Shown here: positions 1 through 7,900 of the stretch, piece by piece
How the letters are laid out: every line of letters begins with the position of its first letter
Numbering within the stretch: position 1 is the stretch's first letter
Assembly: GCA_017542345.1 (NCBI GenBank)
Contig: JAFXXI010000009.1
Coordinates: 1-32,021 of the forward strand
Length of the DNA stretch: 32,021 bases
DNA from: Bacteroidales bacterium
GTDB taxonomy: Bacteria; Bacteroidota; Bacteroidia; Bacteroidales; P3
Direction: 5' to 3'
Position numbers and translations under genes: made by a program
The notes under the pieces: model-generated
The model's input: only the letters and a program-made list of their open reading frames with translations
Told to the model about the DNA's origin: nothing
Databases searched by the model: none

Positions 1-716
1 GCCTGGATGCGGCGTATGTCGAGGCGCACCGAAGCGTAGAACTTCAGCGCGTTGCCGCCCGTCGTCGTCTCGGGGTTGCCGAACATCACGCCGATTTTCT
101 CGCGCAGCTGGTTGATGAAGATGCAGCAGCAGCCCGTCTTGCTGATGGTCGAAGTCATCTTGCGCAGGGCCTGCGACATCAGGCGGGCGTGCAGACCCAC
201 CTTCGAGTCGCCCATCTCGCCGTCGATTTCGGCCTTGGGCGTCAGGGCCGCCACCGAGTCGATGACGATGATGTCGATGGCACCCGAGCGTATCAGGTTG
301 TCGGCAATCTCGAGGGCCTGCTCGCCGTTGTCGGGCTGCGACACCAACAGCTCGTCGATGTCCACGCCCAACTTCTTGGCATAGAAACTGTCGAAGGCGT
401 GCTCAGCGTCGATGAAGGCCGCTATGCCGCCCTTCTTCTGGCATTCGGCGATGGCGTGGACGGCCAGCGTGGTCTTACCACTCGACTCGGGACCGTAGAT
501 TTCGATGACGCGTCCGCGCGGGAAACCTCCGACACCCAGTGCGTTGTCGAGGCTGATACTACCCGTCGAGATAACCTCCATCTCCTCGTTCGGACGGTCG
601 CCCAGTTTCATAATCGAACCCTTGCCGTAGCTTTTCTCAATCTTGTCGAGCGTGCTCTGGAGTATCTTCAGTTTTTCCTGCTTCAGGGCAGCCGCTTCAT
701 TCACTTCTTTTGCCAT
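1..716 (-). CDS. recA: RecA recombinase, N-terminal 238 residues (gene runs off the left edge)
   Basis: DNA strand-exchange ATPase of homologous recombination, cytoplasmic. The translation from ATG at 716 reads [15 protein letters not shown] and stays open to base 1, so about 100 C-terminal residues of a usual ~345-aa RecA lie outside the window. Visible motifs: Walker A GPESSGKT at residues 75-82, catalytic Glu at 105 in FIDAEHAF, Walker B ending at Asp153 (IIVIDS), the switch Gln203 in [14 protein letters not shown], and the DNA-binding L2 loop [17 protein letters not shown] at 214-230. The only oddity is three cysteines in a row at 196-198 just before IFINQ, a position where Bacteroidota RecA often has one or two. 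It is transcribed divergently from the aminotransferase gene. A -7 promoter box lies 57 bases upstream of the start; no LexA-type box is evident. Identification is certain. Confidence 0.98.
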   Translation of the reverse strand, partial: MAKEVNEAAALKQEKLKILQSTLDKIEKSYGKGSIMKLGDRPNEEMEVISTGSISLDNALGVGGFPRGRVIEIYGPESSGKTTLAVHAIAECQKKGGIAAFIDAEHAFDSFYAKKLGVDIDELLVSQPDNGEQALEIADNLIRSGAIDIIVIDSVAALTPKAEIDGEMGDSKVGLHARLMSQALRKMTSTISKTGCCCIFINQLREKIGVMFGNPETTTGGNALKFYASVRLDIRRIQ

Positions 717-772
717 ATCTATCAATGTTTTAGTTTATATTTCACCTTTTCCGGCCCTCGGGTCGGTATGTG

Positions 773-780
773 CAAAGATA
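773..780 (-). promoter_or_regulatory. Bacteroidota-type -7 box for recA
   Basis: On the minus strand these bases read TATCTTTG, a match to the TAnnTTTG consensus of the Bacteroidota primary sigma factor. A TTTG -33 box at the usual 19-21 base spacing is not present (the bases there are CGCC), so only the -7 element is supported. It would give a recA leader of roughly 50 bases. Confidence 0.6.
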
Positions 781-870
781 CACTTTTTTTCCAATCTGCG
801 GCGACTTTTTTTTCAACCGCCTCTCTCCCACCCTCCGACGCACCATCACTGTATCATCACCGACCGTCCT

Positions 871-914
871 CGGAGTTGGGGCGGAGTTTACTCGGAGTTT
901 ACTCGGAGTTAGGC
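871..914 (+). repeat. Array of four 11-bp tandem repeats (CGGAGTTTACT type) between recA and the aminotransferase
   Basis: Four consecutive 11-mers: CGGAGTTGGGG, CGGAGTTTACT, CGGAGTTTACT, CGGAGTTAGGC. The first six bases (CGGAGT) plus the next T are the same in all four; the end of the unit varies in the outer copies. The array is 91 bases from the recA -7 box and 154 bases upstream of the aminotransferase -33 box. A second intergenic array further right (17495-17549) has the same 11-bp period and the same CGGAG core. Function unknown. Confidence 0.85.
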
Positions 915-933
915 TGTCGTTGATACGGTGTTG

Positions 934-952
934 ATCAGTGCAAAGGACTGAT
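934..952. repeat. Short inverted repeat ATCAGT-N7-ACTGAT
   Basis: Perfect 6-bp arms at 934-939 and 947-952 around a 7-base spacer, in the recA/aminotransferase intergenic region. It could be an operator or chance; nothing else supports a function. Confidence 0.3.
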
Positions 953-962
953 TTACTGACCC

Positions 963-1034
963 TTATACTACTCGTATAACGAGCACTACAAATACCTACA
1001 TCTGGCTGGTTATCAACTCGTTGGTAAAAACGAG
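963..1034. promoter_or_regulatory. Candidate operator region: overlapping dyads with repeated CTCGT/ACGAG half-sites
   Basis: Three perfect dyads are packed here. TTATAC (963-968) pairs with GTATAA (974-979). CTCGT (971-975) pairs with ACGAG (979-983) over 3 bases. CTCGTT (1017-1022) pairs with AACGAG (1029-1034) over 6 bases. The second and third share the same half-site, so the CTCGT/ACGAG word appears four times in 64 bases, ending 33 bases before the -33 box of the aminotransferase gene. A dimeric regulator of that gene is plausible but is inference. Confidence 0.4.
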
Positions 1035-1067
1035 GAAATGGAGCACCTATGAGACTGGAAAATATTT

Positions 1068-1099
1068 TTTGGCGGTGTGGGTTTTAATTTGTATCTTTG
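1068..1099 (+). promoter_or_regulatory. Promoter of the aminotransferase gene (TTTG-N20-TATCTTTG)
   Basis: TTTG at 1068-1071 and TATCTTTG at 1092-1099, separated by 20 bases, match the Bacteroidota -33/-7 consensus closely. The leader would be only about 15-20 bases long, A-rich, with no Shine-Dalgarno sequence, which is normal in this phylum. Confidence 0.85.
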
Positions 1100-1120
1100 C
1101 ATTTTCAAAAATAACGAACA

Positions 1121-2323
1121 ATGGAGATATTATCGAATCGAATTCTGAATATGGCCGAGAGCGAGACGCTGGCCATGACCGCCAAGGCCCGCGAGCTGAA
1201 AGCCCAGGGCAAAGATGTGATAAGCCTTTCCATCGGCGAGCCCGACTTCAATACCCCTGAGGTGGTGAAAGAAGCCGCCAAGAAGGCCATCGACGACAAC
1301 TTCACCCACTATCCCCCCGTGCCGGGCTATGCCGACCTGAAGGAAGCCATCTGCACCAAGCTGATGCGCGACAACGGTCTGGAATACAAGCCTGAGCAGA
1401 TAGTGGTATCGACCGGTGCCAAGCAGAGCCTGTTCCAGGTGGTGCAGTGCCTCATCAACCCGGGCGACGAGGTCATCATTCCCACCCCCTTCTGGGTGAG
1501 CTACAAGGAGTTTGTGCGCCTGGCCGAAGGTAAGTGCGTCTTCGTGAAGACCAAACTGGAGAACGATTTCAAGGTGACCCCCGAGCAGCTCGAAGCCGCC
1601 ATCACTCCCCGCACCAAACTCATCATGTTCTCCTCGCCCAGCAATCCCACGGGCATGCTCTACACCAAGAAGGAGCTGAAAGGCATCGCCGAGGTGGTCG
1701 CCAAGCATGAGAACCTCTTCGTGATGGCCGACGAGATCTACGAGCACATCAACTTCGTGGGCAAGCACGAGTCGATCGCCCAGTTCCCCGAGGTGAAGGA
1801 CCGTGTGATCACCGTCAACGGTGTGGCCAAGGGCTTTGCCATGACTGGCTGGCGTATCGGCTTTATCGCCGCCCCCACGGTCATCGCCAAGGCTGCCAAC
1901 AAACTGCAGGGCCAGGTGACCAGCGCCACCTGCTCCATCGCCCAGAAAGCCACCGTCTGCGCCATGCTCATGGACCCCAAGACCTCGAAGGACATCATCG
2001 ACATGCGCAACATCTTCCAGATGCGCCGCGACATGGTCTACAAACTGCTGTGCGACATCCCCGGCTTGAAGGTGCGTCTGCCGCAGGGTGCCTTCTATTT
2101 CTTCCCCGACGTTAGCTCCTACTACGGCAAGAGCTTCAACGGCAAGAAGATTGAGAACTCGACCGATATGGCCTTCTACCTCCTCAACGAGGCCAACGTG
2201 GCCACGGTGATGGGCTCGGCCTTCGGCGACGACAGCTGCATCCGCCTGAGCTACGCCACCAGCGAGGATCTGCTGCGCGAAGCACTCCGCCGCATTAAAG
2301 AGGCACTGGCCAAGCTGCAATAA
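1121..2323 (+). CDS. aspC: PLP-dependent class I aminotransferase, aspartate aminotransferase type
   Basis: A 400-aa cytoplasmic fold-type I aminotransferase, most likely exchanging amino groups between aspartate (or a related amino acid) and 2-oxoglutarate. Seen directly: SNPTG around Asn175, DEIYE with PLP-ring-binding Asp204, Lys237 in NGVAKGFAMTGWR as the Schiff-base lysine, Arg245 as phosphate contact, and Arg375 in IRLSYA for the substrate alpha-carboxylate. The N-terminus (SNRILNMAESETLAMTAKA) and length fit the AspC/AspB group of bacterial enzymes; substrate range (aspartate, tyrosine, others) cannot be settled from sequence. The start at 1121 sits right behind a strong promoter, and the stop at 2321 is followed by a hairpin terminator, so it is a single-gene transcript. 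It is unrelated in function to the secreted-protein cluster to its right. Confidence 0.93.
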   Translation: MEILSNRILNMAESETLAMTAKARELKAQGKDVISLSIGEPDFNTPEVVKEAAKKAIDDNFTHYPPVPGYADLKEAICTKLMRDNGLEYKPEQIVVSTGAKQSLFQVVQCLINPGDEVIIPTPFWVSYKEFVRLAEGKCVFVKTKLENDFKVTPEQLEAAITPRTKLIMFSSPSNPTGMLYTKKELKGIAEVVAKHENLFVMADEIYEHINFVGKHESIAQFPEVKDRVITVNGVAKGFAMTGWRIGFIAAPTVIAKAANKLQGQVTSATCSIAQKATVCAMLMDPKTSKDIIDMRNIFQMRRDMVYKLLCDIPGLKVRLPQGAFYFFPDVSSYYGKSFNGKKIENSTDMAFYLLNEANVATVMGSAFGDDSCIRLSYATSEDLLREALRRIKEALAKLQ

Positions 2324-2343
2324 AGTTGCAAGATTATAAATAG

Positions 2344-2376
2344 AAAGCCCCTCACGGCGATGCTGTGAGGGGTTTT
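2344..2376. terminator. Bidirectional Rho-independent terminator between convergent genes
   Basis: CCCCTCAC at 2348-2355 pairs perfectly with GTGAGGGG at 2365-2372 around a 9-base loop. The stem is flanked by AAAG on the left and TTTT on the right, so it can end transcripts from both sides: the aminotransferase gene (stop 2323) and the lipoprotein gene (stop 2397). Confidence 0.85.
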
Positions 2377-2396
2377 CTGTTTTATCCAATAACCAT

Positions 2397-4673
2397 TTAT
2401 TCCTGGTAGGTGTCGAGCTCAGGGGCCGAGGAGGCGTTAGGCTGCACCCAGGTGGAGTAATTGCTGTTGCCGCTGCCGTTGAGGTTGGTGGTCAGCGTGG
2501 CAAAGTTGGTCGTCGGGTAGCTGCCGACGGTGGTAACGCCAGCCTGAGAGCCGTCGACGAGGTAGCAATGGTCGTAGGTAGCCGTTGTCGAGGTGCCGTA
2601 GAAAACGTTGTAGTCCTCATAACTGTAGCAGTAGCTGAAGGCACCGCCCGTAACCGCGCCGGCAAGGCCGCCGATGACGGCGTTGTTGTTGCGGCGTATG
2701 AGGGTTATCTCTTTGACGTAGCTGTTGTTGACCTGGCCACCTTTGACGTAGCCCACCAGTCCGCCGCCTACGCTGGAGGCGGTGGTGACGGTGATCATGG
2801 CAGTGTTGCTGTTGAAGCAGTTTCTCACCTCACCGGCGACGAGGCTGTCGACGATGCCGCCCACCGAACGGCCCTGCAGGGGGCCAGACACATAGCAGTA
2901 GTCCACCAGGCTGCTGGCGCCAATGTTGTTTCTCACGATGCCGCCCACACCCTTGGAGGTGTAGATGTGGCCCGTGGCGCTCATGTAGCAGTGCTTCACA
3001 ATGCCGCTGTTCTCGTAGACGATACCGCCCCAGTCGGCGGTGCTTTCCGTGATGTTGGCAGCGAAATAGCAGTCCTTCACGGTGCCGGTGGTGCTGTTCT
3101 GATAGCAGATACCCGCGGCCTTGGCGGTGACGTCGCGCAGCGTTATGTCGGACGCCTGGCAGCCCTGAATGGTACCGTTGTTGATAAAGCAGATTCCGGC
3201 GAAGTTCTTGTTGCTCTGCACCTGGACCCTGGCGTCGCAGCGGCAACCCTGGATGGTGCCGTTGTTGGTAACGCAGATGCCGGCGAAGGACGAGAAGATG
3301 GAGATTGTGTAATTGGAGTTGCTGGGATTGGAGGTGAGGGCACAGTCGATGATGCGGCCGTCGTTCTGAGTGCAGAAAGGCGACACACCGGTGGCGTTGG
3401 TCAAGGTGTTGCTCCCCGAACTCTTGACGGTGAGACCTACCACTTCACCGTTGGATCCAATGGACTCGAAGAGCGGCACGTTGGGGTAGGTGTTGGTGAT
3501 ACCGGGGTTCGACTGCTGGTTCATGGTGAGGAAGTGGCCCTCGAAGTTACGGATACCGGCCGCCCAGTTGTCCTGCGTGAGCACGATATCGGAGCGCATG
3601 AGCTTGATGTAGGTGTTCGCAGTGATGGGCTGACCGTTGATGGTGCGCGTGCCGCTGTTGTAGCAGTCGCGCAGGTACTTCAGGTCATTGATGTCGTAGA
3701 CCTTGAAAGGACGGTCTTCGGTGCCGTTGCCCGCGATGGTGGGCGTCGGTGCACTGGCCCATGCGTCAATCGACAAGGCTGGCATGTAGGAGATGCCGTT
3801 GCGGCGTGTCTTGACAGAACCGATGGTGCGTGAACACGACTGACTCGAGGTATTGGTCACGGTGACCGTGAGGTTGTTGTACTGCGTGGTGTTATCGCGG
3901 CCTGTGAAGGCGGGGAGCACCAGGTAGAAGGTGAGCAGCTTGTTGTTGGGGAAGGCTACGCCCGACGAACCACAGTCGATGGTGACGCTCCTCTTGGAGG
4001 ATTCGAGTCCTGTGAGGTAGGGGTCGTAGGTATTGTAGTTGTTGACTAAAAAGAGGCCGTTGAGCTGCTTGTCGGGTGAGGTGACGGTGATGCTGCGGAT
4101 GGCCGAAGTGGCACCAGTGCCGTTGACGAACTGCAGGCGCACGATGGATGCGAGAGAGCGGAAGTCGAGGTTGAAGGGGGTGCTTTGGGACGAATTATCC
4201 CAGACACCGCCGTACCAAGCCACCATGGGGAACACCTGCTTGTCGAAGGTGCTGTCGTTGCGATAGGTCTGGGTGGCGGGGACGTCGATATTGGCGGTGA
4301 AAGCAGAGCCGCTGCCGGCGGAGATGATGTTGTTGTCGCTGGCGGGGTGCAAACCGAGGAAGTACTGGGAGTTCTCGGGCAACGTGGTGAGGAAGATGCC
4401 GTTGTAGGCGCCCCAGTCCTCGTTGTCGGGGGTGGAATAGTAGAGCCAGGCTCTGTACTTGTCGTCGCCACTTGTGTTACTGCCGATGCTTATCTCGTCG
4501 TCGTACTCCCAGAGGATGTATCGTTCGTCGACAAGGCGCACCTTGGCGTCGTCGTTCTGGGGCCGCTCGGTGGTGGCCGTGAACTGGAACTGATGGATAC
4601 GGTTCTCCTTATGGCATGCCACGGGGATGAGGGCCAGTGTGAGCAGTGCTATGGCTATTGTCAGTTTCTTCAT
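2397..4673 (-). CDS. Lipoprotein with fimbrillin-like N-terminal half and GLUG-type beta-helix repeats
   Basis: 758 aa from the ATG at 4673; the frame stays open upstream to an ATG at 4709, but starting at MKKLTIAIALL gives a compact lipoprotein signal with the lipid cysteine at residue 20 (PVAC). The bases after Cys (HKEN) only weakly resemble a surface-export signal. Residues about 20-295 look like a fimbrillin-family beta domain (SIVRLQFVNGTGATSAIRS near 173-200). At about 310-375 comes the lead-in seen before GLUG regions (GNGTEDRPFKVYDINDLKYL ... FEGHFLTM). From about 460 to 680 there are GLUG-like repeats such as GGIVYENSG, GGLVGYVKGG and GGLAGAVTGG, with roughly one cysteine per rung (QGC, KDCY, KHCY, DYCY, RNCF). 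It probably lies in the outer membrane, facing out. It is the last gene of the cluster, 26 bases after the small protein gene. Its ligand is unknown. Confidence 0.82.
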   Translation of the reverse strand: MKKLTIAIALLTLALIPVACHKENRIHQFQFTATTERPQNDDAKVRLVDERYILWEYDDEISIGSNTSGDDKYRAWLYYSTPDNEDWGAYNGIFLTTLPENSQYFLGLHPASDNNIISAGSGSAFTANIDVPATQTYRNDSTFDKQVFPMVAWYGGVWDNSSQSTPFNLDFRSLASIVRLQFVNGTGATSAIRSITVTSPDKQLNGLFLVNNYNTYDPYLTGLESSKRSVTIDCGSSGVAFPNNKLLTFYLVLPAFTGRDNTTQYNNLTVTVTNTSSQSCSRTIGSVKTRRNGISYMPALSIDAWASAPTPTIAGNGTEDRPFKVYDINDLKYLRDCYNSGTRTINGQPITANTYIKLMRSDIVLTQDNWAAGIRNFEGHFLTMNQQSNPGITNTYPNVPLFESIGSNGEVVGLTVKSSGSNTLTNATGVSPFCTQNDGRIIDCALTSNPSNSNYTISIFSSFAGICVTNNGTIQGCRCDARVQVQSNKNFAGICFINNGTIQGCQASDITLRDVTAKAAGICYQNSTTGTVKDCYFAANITESTADWGGIVYENSGIVKHCYMSATGHIYTSKGVGGIVRNNIGASSLVDYCYVSGPLQGRSVGGIVDSLVAGEVRNCFNSNTAMITVTTASSVGGGLVGYVKGGQVNNSYVKEITLIRRNNNAVIGGLAGAVTGGAFSYCYSYEDYNVFYGTSTTATYDHCYLVDGSQAGVTTVGSYPTTNFATLTTNLNGSGNSNYSTWVQPNASSAPELDTYQE

Positions 4674-4699
4674 TGCTGCAGTCATTTTAGGGGTTGGTG

Positions 4700-4897
4700 T
4701 TATAGCCACAGGCCGCGCTCGTATTCGCCGCTTTCGTCGGTATACTCAGTCACCTCTTCGGAGGCGCGCAGTGTGCGGTTGTCGCTCTCGCCCTCGACGA
4801 GCACATAGTCCTTGTGCAACGCCACCGAGAGGGCAAAGCCCTCTTCGGCGCCGTATACAAAGACCTCTATGAACGGTTTTATATAGCTTCTTTTCAT
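4700..4897 (-). CDS. Small protein of 65 aa, function unknown
   Basis: Starts MKRSYIKPFIEVFVY and contains EEGFALSV, then an acidic tail (ESDNRTLRASEEVTEYTDES). Short ORFs opening with MKK/R-x-Y-x-x-P and carrying a hydrophobic strand are common next to secreted-protein genes in Bacteroidales; their role is not established. It has no signal peptide or membrane helix. It begins 9 bases after the stop of the giant T9SS-sorted gene and ends 26 bases before the lipoprotein start, so it fits as the middle gene of an operon. Strand, spacing and its location in an otherwise empty gap make it a likely real gene. Confidence 0.7.
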   Translation of the reverse strand: MKRSYIKPFIEVFVYGAEEGFALSVALHKDYVLVEGESDNRTLRASEEVTEYTDESGEYERGLWL

Positions 4898-4906
4898 TGG
4901 CTTACA

Positions 4907-7900
4907 CTATTTTTTAATCAACTTCTGTATGGTAACCCCGTCGGCAGCATGTACGCGGAGGTAGTAGATACCGGTGGAGTAATGCTTGATATCAATGGTG
5001 ATTTCGTCGTTGCCGTAGGTGTCGTAGTCGGCCAGGCGACGACCGTCGTTGTCGTAGAGTTCCACATGCTTCATGCTTTCGGCCTCGACGGTGACGCGAG
5101 CGGTGGTCGGGTTAGGATAGACCAACACATGGCTCTTGGTCACCTGCGGGATGCTGACGTTGGCGTAGAAGGTGAGGGTGAGGGTGATGATACTGTCGCA
5201 GCCGTACTCGGTGGCGAGGGTGTCGCTCAACACGAGCGTGGCGAAGCCGTAGTTCTCGACCGTGGATTGCAGGAGGGCGGTCTCGGCAGCGGTCAGGGTG
5301 AAGCCGTAGCCGCTGTAGGCCTCGCCCACCAGGGCGCTGTCGGCATACTGCTCGTGCGACGAGAAGTGAGCGGCGAAGTGGATGGTCATCATGCTGTCAA
5401 CCATCTCGACGGTGTCGATGACACGGTAGCTCATGGTTTCGCCGTCGGCATAGTAGTTGCCGTTCCACTCAACGCTGTCGCAGCCATAGACGGTCATGCT
5501 GTCGCGCAGCGGTATCAGGTCGGGCGTGCCGAAGATAGGATAGCCGCCGTTGGTGCTCTCGAGGTCGCTGCGCCAGGTGTGGTAGTCGCCGCCAGCGGCG
5601 TTCTGCTCACGCACCCAGGCGTTGAGGACGCGGGTGAGGTTGTTGCGGCCGTGGACGCTCTGGGCCAAGGTGACGCCGTTGCCGGCACCCTCGAAGGTCG
5701 AGATGTTGTCCACATAGCTGCCGTTGATGCTGCTGCCCACAGACTGCTTGGCGGCACCCTGCTCGTAGTAGTTGCCGTCGGCGTTACTGTGGTTCAGCGA
5801 GGAGGCTACACCGCTACCACCGGCATTGTTGATGTCGCCGTAGAAGTAGTTGTTCTCTATCTCGCTGTTCTTGGCATAGCCAGCGATACCACCCACGCGG
5901 GTACCTTCGCTGTTCTCCAGGCGCACAAAGTTGTTGGCCACCACCGAGGGGCTGGCGCTCTTGCTCTTGCGGAAGAGGCCGCCCTTGCTGCCAGCGGTAC
6001 CGTCGAGGTAACCGGCCACACCGCCTATGTAGAGGCCGTTCATGCGGTTATCGTTATAGCCATAGCTGTTGGTGACGGTCGTCGAGACGCCGTAGCCCAC
6101 CATACCGCCGCTGTAGACGGCATCGCCGATGAACTTGGCCTTGACGCTCACGTTGGTCACAACGTCGTGCGTGGACTTACCAATCATACCGCCACTCGTG
6201 TAGTTGGTAGCGAGGATGGTGGTGGCGCTGCTCAGCTCGGCGGAGTCGGCGACAACGACGTTATCGAGTTGGGCATCCTTCGAGCAAGCCGCCACGGTAC
6301 CGACATACTGTGAGCCGCGGATGAGGGCAGACTCAAGCTTGATGCCGCAGATGCGAGCCGTGTCGATGTTGCCGAAGAAGCCGGTGTAGTTCATATTCGG
6401 CTCGTTGACGATGATGTTCTTGATGACGACCTGCTCGTCGCGGAGGCGTACCGTATCGGTGGCGTTGCTGCCCACGCCGAGGAACCATCCGCGGAAGGGC
6501 TGGTGGTTGGTACCCACCGGGGTCCACAGGTAGTTCTTCATGTCGTAGCCGCCGCTCTTCTGGTGCAGGAACACCTTGTTGAAGTAGAACTGGCGGGCCT
6601 GTGCGCCATTGAGACCGTTGACCACGCTGATAAACCAGGCAAGACCGTTCTCGTCATAGATATGCACGTCGCCGTGCAGGGTGGTGACATAACTGTTGCC
6701 GTTGTTGCCAGCGTAGTAGTAGTTGTCGTCATACGCTGCGTGAGCCGTGGCGACGCTGTTGACATGCTCAGACCAGTACTCGTCGGGGCCATAGTAGGCA
6801 GTGACGGTGGCGTCGTGGGCAGGCACGGTGTAGAGGGCCAACGGACGGTAGTACGGGTCGAAGTCCCACATGATAAACTTGTTCGTGCTGCCGCGCGGCT
6901 CGGTGTAGAGGTAGATGGTGTCGCCCGGGCAGAAGTTCAGGTCTGCAAGTTCGTGGCTCTCGCTCTCACCGACGTACTGGTAGACGTAGTCGTTGTCGGC
7001 ACCCGCCACGGTGGCGCTGATGGTACCGTTGCTGCGGTCAACCCATACACGCGGGGTAATCTGCACGCCCGAGAAGTTGCGGCTGGCGATGGCAAGCACG
7101 CTGCGCGCGGTGTCGGTCCAGCCGGAGCCAACGGTATCACTCATCCACGGCGAACTGTTGTCGCGGTGGCTCGCCGTGTCGGCGGCTGCCGTAGCCTTGG
7201 GCCAGTAGGTCGCGGGATTGGCGGCCTCATGGTCCATCAGTATGCGCAGGTCGATGTTCTTGTAGAGGGCGCACTCGCCGGTGGCGTCGGTAACGCTTAC
7301 CAGCAGGTGGTTCCAGACGCTGGAAGTGGCGGTGGTGATGGCCTCGTTGGGCAGCAGCAGGGTGTCGGCTATCGAGGCCGCATACTTGGCGTAGCGGTCG
7401 TCGCCGGTGACAGCGGTGCCGTTCTCGCCACCCGCCAGGTCATACTGCACCTGTGCGTTGCTGTAGGGGGTCGTCGTGGTCTGGATCGTGGTGCTCTTGC
7501 CGAGGTCGGTCCAGGTGTAGGTGTAGGGCATCATACCGCCCTGCACACGGTAGATAATACTGTCGCCGCCGGTGGGGCACACGTTGTTCTTTACGCCGAA
7601 GTGGAGCACGTCGCCCGAGGCCAGCGTGAGGGTGTTGTCGCGCTCGTACAGCGGTCCGATATACATGTCGGAGGCCAGCTGGTGACGGAAGGTGGCGCAG
7701 CGGAAGAGGTAGGCGTTGATGAGGTTCACCGACGGGTTGTAGAAGATGCTGAAGTGGTCGTCGCTTACAAAGTTCTCGTTCTCTCTCACGGCGTTGGCAA
7801 GCACGGTGTTGTTACCGCCCACCACGGTGGCGAAGCGGATGGTGTCACGTTCGTGGATGCCGGGGAACCACTTGCGCACGCCAATCTTGGTCTCGTCGCC

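Noticed and set aside
751-766. Inverted repeat CCGGCCC-TC-GGGTCGG in the recA leader
   Set aside because: In the recA mRNA one pair is an A-C mismatch and the loop would be only two bases, so a stable hairpin is doubtful.
52-923. Plus-strand open frames across recA
   Set aside because: They are antisense to recA, whose minus-strand translation matches the family over the whole visible length.
1130-2389. A 419-codon open frame on the minus strand opposite the aminotransferase gene
   Set aside because: It is the antisense shadow of a high-GC gene; the plus-strand product has all catalytic residues of its family and a promoter and terminator.
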